Shown here: positions 15,495 to 24,638 of the stretch, in pieces
Layout: each line of letters opens with the position of its first letter
Numbering within the stretch: the stretch's first letter is position 1
Assembly: GCA_947427385.1 (NCBI GenBank)
Contig: CANEHT010000001.1
Location: 107,839-171,838, forward strand
DNA from: an uncultured Clostridia bacterium
GTDB taxonomy: Bacteria; Bacillota; Clostridia; Lachnospirales; CAMVHY01
DNA length: 64,000 nucleotides
Direction: 5' to 3'
Made by a program: the position numbers and the translations under genes
Notes under the pieces: model-generated
Told to the model about the DNA's origin: nothing
What the model saw: only the letters and a program-made list of their open reading frames with translations
The model's database searches: none

Positions 15495-15920
15495 ATGGCA
15501 GAGGTAACTGAAATTTTTGACAATAGTATTTTATACGAAGATGTAATTGATACATTTTTTGAAATTCAATTAGATTTAAAAAATCAAGGTAGTGAATTGA
15601 CATTTAATACGGATGAATTATATTTATTTGATAGTTTTCGAGCGATCTGCCAGCAATATCGAAGTATGCAACAATTAAAAATGCAGAATATAGATTCTTA
15701 TAATAAATTATTGCCAAATTTTATAAATAATATAGAAAAACTTAATGATGCAATTGCATCAGATGTTTTTGAACAATCACATTTTGAAAATATAAATGAT
15801 ATTATTTTTGAGAGATTTAATAATGAGAAAAAAGATTATGTTGAATTTGTTGATGATTTTACGCAATATATGAGCATATTTTTAAATTCAGTATTAGAAA
15901 TTTTACATGATGATTTATAA
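15495..15920 (+). CDS. Unknown acidic helical protein, 141 aa
   Basis: ATG after GAGGTGATTTAG. Acidic and rich in Asp, Glu, Phe and Ile, predicted mostly helical (for example FDNSILYEDVIDTFFEIQLD). No signal peptide, membrane segment or known motif. Probably in one unit with the upstream 75-aa gene. A hairpin terminator follows. It sits inside the interval that separates gerA from gerB and gerC. Confidence 0.6.
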   Translation: MAEVTEIFDNSILYEDVIDTFFEIQLDLKNQGSELTFNTDELYLFDSFRAICQQYRSMQQLKMQNIDSYNKLLPNFINNIEKLNDAIASDVFEQSHFENINDIIFERFNNEKKDYVEFVDDFTQYMSIFLNSVLEILHDDL

Positions 15921-15931
15921 ATATAAAAATT

Positions 15932-15960
15932 AGCGATGAAAATTTTTCATCGTTTTTTTA
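15932..15960 (+). terminator. Terminator after the 141-aa gene
   Basis: Stem CGATGAAAA / TTTTCATCG followed by T7. The 5' arm (GCGATGAAAATTTTTCA) recurs at the next terminator, about 855 bases on. Confidence 0.8.
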
Positions 15961-16009
15961 ATAATTATTGTCAAATTTATAGTGATTAAATTTTATGGAG
16001 GTGTTTGTT

Positions 16010-16780
16010 ATGTCGCAAGGTTCAGTTAATTTAAAAGATAATTTGTTGAGCAAAATAGATGATATTTTTAATGATGTGAATTATATTAAAGAAAACTTAA
16101 CTAACGAAGAAAATAATTCATTTAATGAACAGCAGGAAAATGCAGTTAATAAAATAGATATTATTTATGCATTACTTTGTGAAACTGAAAATTATGTTTT
16201 AGCAGATAATAGTTATTTTGTAGAAAATAGTGATAAACTTCAAGAACAATTAAATGAGTTAAGTGAAATTATTAAGCCGGCGGTTTCACTTATAAAAAAT
16301 AATGATATTTCGAAAGCTTGTGAATATATAGATGATAAACTTCCAGAAAGTTCGGAAGTTGCTGACAAAATAGATGAATTTGAAGTTGGAAATGATGAAG
16401 AAGTATTATCTGAAAATACTATGCAAAAATTTAATGAACAAAAAGAAATAAAAAAGGAAAGTAATGAAGAAATTTTAAATAAAAAACTTGAGTCTTTATC
16501 TCAAAAAGATGTAAAAATTCGTAAAAATTTCAAGGATAACTCTTTAAATAATGAGGTAACAACTGGATTATCAAGTGATCAAAAAGGAATAAACGATGAA
16601 AAGAAGCAAGATGCTTTACCAAAATCTTTTGGAGAACTTAAAAATGCAAAATATAAAACAGGCAAAACAAAACCTATAATAGTTCAGCCAAATATTAAAT
16701 ATAATCCTTTAGATATAGTTAATAAAATGAATAAAAAAGAAAATGAAGGGAAATCGCAGAACAATAATGAAAGACAATAA
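16010..16780 (+). CDS. Unknown Lys/Glu-rich protein, 256 aa
   Basis: ATG at 16010 after TATGGAGGTGTTTGTT. The N-terminus is MSQGSVNLKDNLLSK, similar to the 75-aa gene two positions upstream. Residues 20-110 are helical and probably coiled coil; residues 110-215 are highly charged and likely disordered. The C-terminal part has KPIIVQPNIKYNPLDIVNKM. No catalytic motif, signal peptide or membrane segment. No family recognised. Confidence 0.6.
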   Translation: MSQGSVNLKDNLLSKIDDIFNDVNYIKENLTNEENNSFNEQQENAVNKIDIIYALLCETENYVLADNSYFVENSDKLQEQLNELSEIIKPAVSLIKNNDISKACEYIDDKLPESSEVADKIDEFEVGNDEEVLSENTMQKFNEQKEIKKESNEEILNKKLESLSQKDVKIRKNFKDNSLNNEVTTGLSSDQKGINDEKKQDALPKSFGELKNAKYKTGKTKPIIVQPNIKYNPLDIVNKMNKKENEGKSQNNNERQ

Positions 16781-16785
16781 AAAAG

Positions 16786-16819
16786 TAGCGATGAAAATTT
16801 TTCACCGCTATTTTTTTTT
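16786..16819. terminator. Shared terminator between the 256-aa gene and gerA
   Basis: Stem TAGCG(A/G)TGAAAA / TTTTCACCGCTA followed by T9 on the plus strand; A-rich on the other side, so it can serve both convergent genes. Confidence 0.75.
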
Positions 16820-18284
16820 ATCTTTTTATCTGAGAATGTTTTGCAAAAATTGGACGCTTATTCATTTTAAAAATTGGCATATGAAAAAATGTATCTTCCA
16901 TGTCATTAAAATTATTAACTTCCCCCGAAACTATTGGAAATAAATATGGAATGCCAAAACTTTTTAAAGATACAAGATGTGTCAGGATAATTAATATCGC
17001 TATCCAAAATCCATATAATCCAAACATTGCCGAAAAAATTATTACAAGATATTTTAAAAGACGAAATGCTGATACAAAATTTGCATTTGGTATCGAAAAA
17101 CTACTTATCGCTGTTAGTGCAACGATTATAATAATTATCGGACTTACAAGTCCGGCATCAACTGCTGCTTGTCCAATAATTATTCCACCAACTATTCCAA
17201 TTGTACTGCCAATAGGATTTGGCAATCTTATTCCGGCTTCCTTTAATAATTCAAACGCTAGCTCCATCATTAAAATTTCAAATACGGTTGGGAATGGAAC
17301 ATTTGCACGTTCGCTAGCGAGTTTTAAAACTAATTTCATTGGAATCATTGATGGATGATATAGTGTAAGTGCGACAAAAAATCCTGGCAATGTCAATGAA
17401 ATGATTGCACAAATATGACGCATTATGCGAAGAAAATTCATTACTTGCCATCGCTCATAATAATCTTCTGACGATTGAAAAAATGTTGGGAGTGTCGCCG
17501 GAATTATCAATACGAATGGAGAGTTATCGCAAATTATTACGATACGGCCTTCTAAAATTGCTGAAGATGCTTTATCAGGGCGCTCAGTCATTTGTGATTG
17601 TGGGAATACTGATTGCCATGATTGATCTAAATATTGTTGAATGTATCCGATGTCAAATATCGCATTGGTATTTATTTTGTTTAATGCTTGCTGTGCGTCA
17701 TCAATTATTTTTTCGCGCGCAACATCTTTTAAATACATGATTGCAATATCAGTTTGACTACGCTGGCCAATTTTCATTTGCTTAACTTTTAAATTTACAT
17801 CACGAATTCGTCGGCGTATCAATGCGGTATTATGCCGCATACCTTCGGTAAAAGAATCTTTTGGCCCGTAAACGACAGACTCAATTTCTGCAGTTTGTAT
17901 GCCACGATTAGGAAATTGTTTTGTAGAAACAATAATTGCTTTTGCAAAGCCATCGATTAAAAGTACAGTGTTACCTGACATTATTTCGGTAGTTATTTCG
18001 TCAAAATTATCTGACTGACTTACTTCGGCCGTAGTCATTCCGTAATTTTTAAATTCGTCAAAAATATATTGTGGAATGTTTTGGGATAAATTAATTTTGT
18101 GCATAAGCCGATTAATTATTTGAGTTTCAATTAATTCGCGATCGGTTAACATATCGATATAAATGATGTAGAAAAAAATATTTTGTGTTTGGGCAAATGG
18201 AATTTTTCGTGATACGAGATCGCCACAATCTTTAAATATTTCTTCGAGTTTTGAAATATTTTTATCAAGATTTTTATCTAACAT
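16818..18284 (-). CDS. GerA-family spore germination receptor subunit A (GerAA/GerKA)
   Basis: 488 aa from the ATG after AGGAGATTTAAT; a longer frame adds 22 residues without a site. The N-terminal soluble region (1-270) has the family motifs SGNTVLLIDG and IRRRIRDVNLKVKQM. The C-terminal membrane region has the conserved PGFFVALTLYHPSMIP and PFPTVFEILMMELAFELLKEA followed by several helices. The A subunit forms the germinant-gated channel of the spore inner membrane. It is separated from gerB and gerC by three opposite-strand genes, and its promoter region is shared with divergent secG. Confidence 0.92.
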   Translation of the reverse strand: MLDKNLDKNISKLEEIFKDCGDLVSRKIPFAQTQNIFFYIIYIDMLTDRELIETQIINRLMHKINLSQNIPQYIFDEFKNYGMTTAEVSQSDNFDEITTEIMSGNTVLLIDGFAKAIIVSTKQFPNRGIQTAEIESVVYGPKDSFTEGMRHNTALIRRRIRDVNLKVKQMKIGQRSQTDIAIMYLKDVAREKIIDDAQQALNKINTNAIFDIGYIQQYLDQSWQSVFPQSQMTERPDKASSAILEGRIVIICDNSPFVLIIPATLPTFFQSSEDYYERWQVMNFLRIMRHICAIISLTLPGFFVALTLYHPSMIPMKLVLKLASERANVPFPTVFEILMMELAFELLKEAGIRLPNPIGSTIGIVGGIIIGQAAVDAGLVSPIIIIIVALTAISSFSIPNANFVSAFRLLKYLVIIFSAMFGLYGFWIAILIILTHLVSLKSFGIPYLFPIVSGEVNNFNDMEDTFFHMPIFKMNKRPIFAKHSQIKR

Positions 18285-18333
18285 ATTAAATCTCCTTTTT
18301 TTGATATTATTTCCGACGCGAAAAAATTTATCC

Positions 18334-18362
18334 TTGTTGCATAAGTTCATATGTGTTAGAAT
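18334..18362 (+). promoter_or_regulatory. Promoter of secG
   Basis: TTGTTG (18334-18339), 17-base spacer, TAGAAT (18357-18362), 19 bases before the ATG. Confidence 0.55.
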
Positions 18363-18381
18363 TTTTACGAGGAGGTATGTT

Positions 18382-18621
18382 ATGAGTTCGATTTTTATTT
18401 GCTGTGGATGTTTTTATATTTTTTTATGCGTTGCACTCATTACAATTATTATTTTACAAAAGAGACGTAATGCAGGTTTGGGAAATTTGTCCGGCGGTAT
18501 GGTACAAACTTATTGGGATAAGAATAAAGGAAATTCGTTAGATGGCAAGCTTGAAAAATTTACAAAAATTCTTGCTGGTTTATATTTTATTTCTACTTTC
18601 GCTTTGTGTTTTATTAAATAA
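18382..18621 (+). CDS. secG: Protein translocase subunit SecG
   Basis: 79 aa, ATG after GAGGAGGTATGTT. Two hydrophobic helices frame the conserved loop ILQKRRNAGLGNLSGG, the SecG signature. It is a small accessory subunit of the SecYEG channel in the cell membrane. In many Firmicutes it precedes rnr and smpB; here it stands alone between a ger gene and a large unknown gene, with its own promoter and terminator. Confidence 0.92.
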   Translation: MSSIFICCGCFYIFLCVALITIIILQKRRNAGLGNLSGGMVQTYWDKNKGNSLDGKLEKFTKILAGLYFISTFALCFIK

Positions 18622-18631
18622 ATTTTTTCAT

Positions 18632-18666
18632 AAAAAAAGATTGAGTTTCGTGCTCAATCTTTTTTT
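18632..18666. terminator. Bidirectional terminator after secG
   Basis: AAAAAAAGATTGAG / CTCAATCTTTTTTT with a seven-base loop. Serves secG and the convergent 1461-aa gene, whose stop lies two bases away. Confidence 0.9.
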
Positions 18667-18667
18667 G

Positions 18668-21600
18668 TTAAGGTTCAGATAGTTCAGATTGATCTCCAGG
18701 AATTAATGGAGGAATTTCGATTGGTGTTGCTAAATCCTCTTCTTTTATCTTATCTTCTTCTTCATCATCTGAAGAAGATACTAAATTATATTTTGCTTCA
18801 TCATCTAAAAAATTATATTCTGTTTTTGGTAGTTGAATCAATTCTGTATTAAAGCAATTTAAATTTTGTGGTAAACTTTCGTAATATTGTCCAAGATGTT
18901 GAATTACACTAAAAGTTTCATTTGAGTTTTGTGGAATATATTCTTCGTGATATAACCAATTCATTTTTCCTGTAATAGCAGAAAAAAGAAGTTTCCAAAT
19001 CTGATTAGCTTCTGAATAATATTCATTATGAAAAATATCACATACAATTATTTTTAACAAAAAAAATTCTATATCAGTAAATTTTGCTTTTATTAATATT
19101 TCATAAAAATTTTGCCAATCCATTTTAAAAAAATCTTCCCATGTATTTAAATTAAGTGCTTGTAAATTACGTTCATTAAAAAATGAAAGTAATTTTTCCT
19201 GAGATTCTTTAGGTAATTCTTTTAATTTAACTGTCCATTTTGCTTTTAAATAATTTTCTAGGTAAAATGATAATTCCTTTCCAAAATAATTAAGTCTCTG
19301 AATTTCTTTGTCGATGTAAATTAATATAAATAAAATTGCAAATAATTTTTGTAAATGCTTTTTTGTAAATATGGCTGGAAAATAAGAATGCCAAATTTGT
19401 TTGTCGCCTTCTGTTTTTTCTTCAACATATCCGTTTATAAATATTTTTTCTTCAATACAATAATCAATAATTTTGGCAAAATATTCATTTCCAGAAAACG
19501 TAGTTTCATAGTTACTAAGAATGAATTTTATATTTGGATTTGATAAAGTTGTAAGTGCAAGTGTCATAAGACAAGTTATAGTTTCTTTGTTTTTTTGATC
19601 ATAAATTTCAATTAATTTTTCAATAAATTCTTTTTTAGATAATTCTTCATGCTTTATTTGTTGTATTACATTATTTGGTTCTTTAAGGAAACAAATAAAT
19701 TTTTTTTTTGATTGTGTAATTGGAATTGGTATTTCAAAATAAAATTTCATATCTTCTTTTTTAGATTTAATTAAATCATCCATTAAATCTTTTTGCCAAC
19801 TTAAAACTACATCTTTGACTGCTTGAAAGTAACTGTTAATGTTTATTTCTTGGTAAGTGGGATAATCATAATTATAGAACTTTTCACCGAGAAAGAGATC
19901 CTCATAGCGTACGAGAAGTTTGCTTTTGTATGTTTCTAAATACGGATCTAAGTCTATTTTACTGCTATTTTTATAATCTCTGTTAAGATTAGTTTTAGAA
20001 TTTATTTCGATACATAAAAATTTTTCACTAGGAATAGAATTTCCTTTATCATCAAAAAATTTTGTATTAGACGTGTCTATGTAAATATAATTTCCATTAT
20101 CGTCAGAAAATTTTATTTTTTCAGGTTCTAATTCTATAATAAAATTTCCTTTATCATTAGAAAATTCTACTTCTCTAGGTACATTTACTAATGCGAATGT
20201 CATAATTAAATCAACAGTTTTATATGCAATTTTATTTATTAATGATTTTAATGTTAGTAATTTACTAAATTCGTAAGAAAAGTTTTCCAAGTATCCAAAT
20301 TTTTTGTTGTAATCAGGAGTAGGGCAAAGATTCATAAAATCATCGAAGTTTTCCAGAAATATATTAATAAGTAAAATAGCGCTTTTGCTTTTAAATAATT
20401 TTTCTTTACTTGTAAATTCATTATTTTTTAAATCAAAATATAATGAAAAAGATTTATCCAAAGTAATAATATTTTGTTTAATTAATGCCACAATTAACGA
20501 AAAGTAACTATTTTCTTTCAGATCATTGGGCTCAGTATGTTTTGCAGATTTATAAATTTTATTTATTAATGAATTTAAATCAAATTCAATGTATTTAATT
20601 AAACTTAAATCTTTTGTTGCTGTTTCAGAATTATTTATTGGTTTAGATGTTTGATTTATAAAATTAATAGCTGTTTGCCAATATCCTTTTGATTCAGCTA
20701 AAATAATTTTTGTTTCTTCTAATTCATTATTTTTAGTCAATGATTTCTTAATTAAATTTTCATCAATTTTGTTATTGCTAAAATTTTCTATTTCAGAAAC
20801 ATATTCTTTTAATTCATTATAATTCATATATGTATTACAATTTCTTTCTGAATGAAAAATAATTTGACTAATTGAATCATCAATAATAATTTGTGATTTT
20901 TTTGAAATTTCATTACCATTTCTTGAAACAAATCCATCTATTATGAAAAAATCGTTTGTAATTATATTTAATATAAATAAATTGATTCTGGTTTCTGTTT
21001 TATAAAAATTTGAATGTCTTTCGAGTATCCCAAAATTAAAGTTTTGTATTTCATTATGGCAATCGACTAAAACATTATGATTTGTGAAGAGACCATTTAA
21101 GTTTTCCGGAATTACTGTAAAATAATTGGGGAAATTGCTAACATGCTGATATATATTATCTAAAAGACTATCTGGAGTCTTTTGGTTTGTTCGATAAATT
21201 TTTTGTGCATTGATGAAATTTTCTTTATGTGCTGCAAATATAAACTCGCCAAGTCTGCTCACAGAAGAAATTATAGAAAGAAATTTATTATAAATAATAT
21301 CACCTAAAGCGTTTCTTAGTTCCACAAAATCTATATCGTTAAATCCTGCATTTTTTAATATTTGATGTAAAAGATACGGTTTTCCTATAAAAAAAATAAT
21401 AAATTCAAAAAAGTCATCAAACCGATGGAATTCTGTAATATAATTTGGATCATCAGGATCATCAAATTCTATAGATAATTGTTTTAAATTATTTTTATCA
21501 AAAAAATTTATTACTTTTGTTTGTAATTCTTCCGGTAATTCGCTAAATCTTCTTGGCCATTTTTCTTTTATATGTTTTATAAATGCTTCAATATCTGATT

Positions 21601-23053
21601 CCTGTATTCCTTTATCTCGTAAACTTTCTATTTCTATATCTATGTAAATTCCGTACAAAATAGCAAATAAATTTACTAAAGTTATTAAGTCAATTGCGGC
21701 ACGTGAGTAAGAGCAGTAAATTTTTTTGCCATCTTTTATAGCTTTTTCAATATAGCCAGTTCGTAATGCTTTTTTTTCGATACAAAATTCGATTAAATTT
21801 TGAAGAAGTTCATTATCTTTTAAAGTAGTTTCATGATTACCAAGTAAACATATTATTGAATTGGGCTTTGCTTGTGATAAAAGTGCATAAATTACAAGGC
21901 AAACAATAGATTCAAATTTTATGATAGATTTGTTTTCTATAATACAATTAAATTCAAATTTTTCGAAAATTATATAATCTATTATGCTAAATTTGTTTTC
22001 TATAATATAATTGAGTTCAGATTCTTTGGCAATTAAATTACCTAAGTTGATAAATTTTCCTTTTAAATTTGGATTAATATAAGAGATTGGTATCAAATAA
22101 AAATGATTAAGGCAATTAGTTTTAAGTATGTTATAAATAAAAAATTTTTTATATTTTAAAAGTGTACTGTTAATATTTTTATTAGTTCCTGTATAAATTG
22201 TAGACGTTTTAGAAAAATTTTCTGCTTCAATTTTCAAAGAAAATTCGGAATTGTGTTTGTAAATTTTAATTTCATTTCCATTATTATCAGTAAATTTTAA
22301 TGTAATTTCTTTTTTGGTATATATTTTTTTTTCATAAATTTCATAATTTTCATGAATTTTATTGGTTTCTGTGATTTTTTTAATTTCCTTAATTATGTTG
22401 AATTGATGATTTTTATTTTCACTTTCTTCATTTATTAATTTCTTTAATCTTTCTATTGGTTCAAGATAATTTTCATTTTGATTAAGAATATTAATAAGTT
22501 CTTCAGAATATTTAATGAAAATGTTTATAAATTTTATGTAATGGATATTGTTGGCTGCAATAATTTCTTCCTTAATGAATTGTATATATTCTTCTTCACT
22601 TCTAAAAAATCTATTATGTGCCAAATCAAAATAAAAGAAACAATTTTTAAAAAAAATGATACCCGAAAAAGTTAATGCTACCATCACAGAGAAAAGATTT
22701 CCACGTGTGTCACTTGTAATAGCTCTATTATTTTTTTGTAAAGCAAGTTCATTAACATCTATCTCGTGTTTTTTGCAATATTCATTTACAAATTCATTAG
22801 TTTTATCTATTATTGAATTAATATATACTGCTTGCTTTGTCGTGTAAGTTTTAATATATTCACAGATTTCTTTAAGTTCAGGATAGGAATTTGTATAAAA
22901 TAATTTTTTGTTATTACGATTACGCATTAACTCTTCTCTTGTACCTTGATTTTCTAAAATAAAATTAATTGTTTTTTCCCAAGATTGTTCTGATTTATTT
23001 AAATTATTTTCTACTCCACTTAAATTATTTTGCACAGATATCACCATTTTCAT
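18668..23053 (-). CDS. Giant unknown protein with two tandem eroded phosphoesterase-like modules
   Basis: 1461 aa. The start is uncertain: the ATG has no clear ribosome site, while GGTGAT lies a few bases before a GTG six codons in. Module 1: SDTRGNLFSVMVALTFSGII (114-133, GDxHG position), KGKFINLGNLIAKES (331-345, GDxVDRG position), PNSIICLLGNHETTL (397-411, with GNHE intact), IYCSYSRAA (445-453, HGG position) and a cap near 495-590 (LHQILKNAGFNDIDFVELR). Module 2 repeats this: ENSYFSLIVALIKQNII (847-863), NPNIKFILSNYETT (1172-1185), WHSYFPAI and a cap at 1261-1343. Three short FSDDxGNxI repeats lie at 964-1006. The C-terminal tail is acidic (SSSDDEEEDK). No signal peptide. Same family as the 882-aa protein by my reading. 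Confidence 0.6.
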   Translation of the reverse strand: MKMVISVQNNLSGVENNLNKSEQSWEKTINFILENQGTREELMRNRNNKKLFYTNSYPELKEICEYIKTYTTKQAVYINSIIDKTNEFVNEYCKKHEIDVNELALQKNNRAITSDTRGNLFSVMVALTFSGIIFFKNCFFYFDLAHNRFFRSEEEYIQFIKEEIIAANNIHYIKFINIFIKYSEELINILNQNENYLEPIERLKKLINEESENKNHQFNIIKEIKKITETNKIHENYEIYEKKIYTKKEITLKFTDNNGNEIKIYKHNSEFSLKIEAENFSKTSTIYTGTNKNINSTLLKYKKFFIYNILKTNCLNHFYLIPISYINPNLKGKFINLGNLIAKESELNYIIENKFSIIDYIIFEKFEFNCIIENKSIIKFESIVCLVIYALLSQAKPNSIICLLGNHETTLKDNELLQNLIEFCIEKKALRTGYIEKAIKDGKKIYCSYSRAAIDLITLVNLFAILYGIYIDIEIESLRDKGIQESDIEAFIKHIKEKWPRRFSELPEELQTKVINFFDKNNLKQLSIEFDDPDDPNYITEFHRFDDFFEFIIFFIGKPYLLHQILKNAGFNDIDFVELRNALGDIIYNKFLSIISSVSRLGEFIFAAHKENFINAQKIYRTNQKTPDSLLDNIYQHVSNFPNYFTVIPENLNGLFTNHNVLVDCHNEIQNFNFGILERHSNFYKTETRINLFILNIITNDFFIIDGFVSRNGNEISKKSQIIIDDSISQIIFHSERNCNTYMNYNELKEYVSEIENFSNNKIDENLIKKSLTKNNELEETKIILAESKGYWQTAINFINQTSKPINNSETATKDLSLIKYIEFDLNSLINKIYKSAKHTEPNDLKENSYFSLIVALIKQNIITLDKSFSLYFDLKNNEFTSKEKLFKSKSAILLINIFLENFDDFMNLCPTPDYNKKFGYLENFSYEFSKLLTLKSLINKIAYKTVDLIMTFALVNVPREVEFSNDKGNFIIELEPEKIKFSDDNGNYIYIDTSNTKFFDDKGNSIPSEKFLCIEINSKTNLNRDYKNSSKIDLDPYLETYKSKLLVRYEDLFLGEKFYNYDYPTYQEININSYFQAVKDVVLSWQKDLMDDLIKSKKEDMKFYFEIPIPITQSKKKFICFLKEPNNVIQQIKHEELSKKEFIEKLIEIYDQKNKETITCLMTLALTTLSNPNIKFILSNYETTFSGNEYFAKIIDYCIEEKIFINGYVEEKTEGDKQIWHSYFPAIFTKKHLQKLFAILFILIYIDKEIQRLNYFGKELSFYLENYLKAKWTVKLKELPKESQEKLLSFFNERNLQALNLNTWEDFFKMDWQNFYEILIKAKFTDIEFFLLKIIVCDIFHNEYYSEANQIWKLLFSAITGKMNWLYHEEYIPQNSNETFSVIQHLGQYYESLPQNLNCFNTELIQLPKTEYNFLDDEAKYNLVSSSDDEEEDKIKEEDLATPIEIPPLIPGDQSELSEP

Positions 23054-23121
23054 TTTTTGAATTACAAATATATTTTAACATATAAAATTAATTTGCTCAA
23101 ATTAATTCGAAAAAAATTATA

Positions 23122-23152
23122 AAACAAAAAGTATCTCAAATATTTTTGAGAT
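23122..23152 (-). terminator. Terminator of ypeB
   Basis: Minus-strand stem ATCTCAAAAA / TATTTGAGAT (23133-23152) followed by a T-rich run, 25 bases past the ypeB stop. Confidence 0.75.
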
Positions 23153-23177
23153 GTTTTTTTGTAGCAAAAATATTTTT

Positions 23178-24530
23178 TTATTCAGCAAGTGTACCTCTTT
23201 CATTCTCAATTAATCTATAAATTTTTTCAAACTTTCCACTATCATTATTGATATAAATTATAAATTTGTTTTCATTAAATTTACCAATAATTTCGTAGCA
23301 AAAAATTTCTTTCTTTGAGTCCAAAGGAATTACGCATCTTTTTATACTTAATTTTTCAAAACCGATTGGCAATAATTCATCTAATAATTGATAAGGTAAA
23401 GTTGGTTCATTCGATTGTCGTTCACAATGCATCATAATATATCCGAGTGATTCGAAGCCAGAAATTTTTCCATTTGCTAAATTTACTTTAACTTTCACAA
23501 GGTCCGGATACATTATCAAATTATTTTCAAATGGTGCAAAATTTATTGTTAAGTAATTTTCAAATCGTTCGTAATAACTTTCTTTCATATTTATAAAATC
23601 ATTATCGGATAAAAATTTTTTTGCCGTTGTAATAGCTTCTTGACAATTAATTTTGTTCTCAGAAATTTTTTCTATCGGCGCCGTTATCATTAATAATGGA
23701 TACGCGCCGTTCTTTGTAATTTCTAAATATATTTCTTCATCGTCATTATTTTTTGCAGTGAAACTATATGCCGGCAGATTTTTTCTACTCGTAACTTGTC
23801 CACTATATTCTATATTTTTTATTTCATTTTGTGTTCGCAGCAATATTTTTTTTGCTTTCTCTAACGCATCTAACTTACTTACCTCTGTTTTCCCCGCTAA
23901 CATTTTTGGATTTAAATTTTGAATGTGGTCGGAAAATGGTCCATCATAAATTAATTCGCCATAATCTTGAAATTGCTTATTAACATTTTGCATTGAGCCA
24001 ACAAGATTACTTTTATCAAAATTTTCTTGCGCTAATGCGTCCCAATTAATTTTTTCTGATACATTTGCGTCAGTTAAAATTGTATCCATTTCTTTACTTA
24101 AATTTTGTGCGTAAGTTTTTAAATTGTTTAGCGTTTCCCATTCTTCTGCTGATAAATCTTCATTATCAATTGATTTATTCATCATTGCGTATGAAAAATC
24201 ACTTGTTTGTGACAGATATTTTAATGCTTTCATAATTGAATTATGATTGTACGGGAGATTTGATAAATTATCATGTGCGGCTGAACTTGAACGCCAAATT
24301 TGTGCGAACATATTTATATTTTGTTTTGGTAATTTAGTTAATTGAACTTTTGTCAGTAAATTATCGACATCATTCATATAATTTACTGCCTCATAAAATG
24401 AATGCTCATAATTATTTTTTAGAAGTTGGCTATGATTTTTTATAAGGCCAGCTTTATTTTTTACAATAACTTGTGTCATACAGATAATAAGTCCCAGAAA
24501 AATTATCATAAATTTAAATCGCTTCTGCAA
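23178..24530 (-). CDS. ypeB: Germination protein YpeB
   Basis: 450 aa. Start is TTG, preceded by GAGGGTGATAAC. One N-terminal membrane anchor (FMIIFLGLIICMTQVIV), a helical region with SSSAAHDNLSNLPYNHNS, and a C-terminal half with PepSY-like repeats (CQEAITTAKKFLSD) fit YpeB. In Bacillus, YpeB is needed for correct placement and stability of the cortex-lytic enzyme SleB in the spore. sleB, the usual neighbour, is not in this window. PrsW, whose gene borders sleB-ypeB in B. subtilis, is encoded about 1.6 kb away. Divergent from murA. Confidence 0.88.
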   Translation of the reverse strand: MQKRFKFMIIFLGLIICMTQVIVKNKAGLIKNHSQLLKNNYEHSFYEAVNYMNDVDNLLTKVQLTKLPKQNINMFAQIWRSSSAAHDNLSNLPYNHNSIMKALKYLSQTSDFSYAMMNKSIDNEDLSAEEWETLNNLKTYAQNLSKEMDTILTDANVSEKINWDALAQENFDKSNLVGSMQNVNKQFQDYGELIYDGPFSDHIQNLNPKMLAGKTEVSKLDALEKAKKILLRTQNEIKNIEYSGQVTSRKNLPAYSFTAKNNDDEEIYLEITKNGAYPLLMITAPIEKISENKINCQEAITTAKKFLSDNDFINMKESYYERFENYLTINFAPFENNLIMYPDLVKVKVNLANGKISGFESLGYIMMHCERQSNEPTLPYQLLDELLPIGFEKLSIKRCVIPLDSKKEIFCYEIIGKFNENKFIIYINNDSGKFEKIYRLIENERGTLAE

Positions 24531-24638
24531 GTTATCACCCTCACTTACTTTTTATTGGTAGCCTTCCCAATTTTTTTCAGTATATACATAACAAAAATAT
24601 TTTGTCTGCATAAGATGAAATTAGTGGGGGTGGGCACA

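Noticed and set aside
15905..16820. CRISPR-like array from the repeated GCGATGAAAATTTTTCA segments
   Set aside because: There are only two copies, each in a terminator hairpin about 855 bases apart; no array or cas genes in the window.
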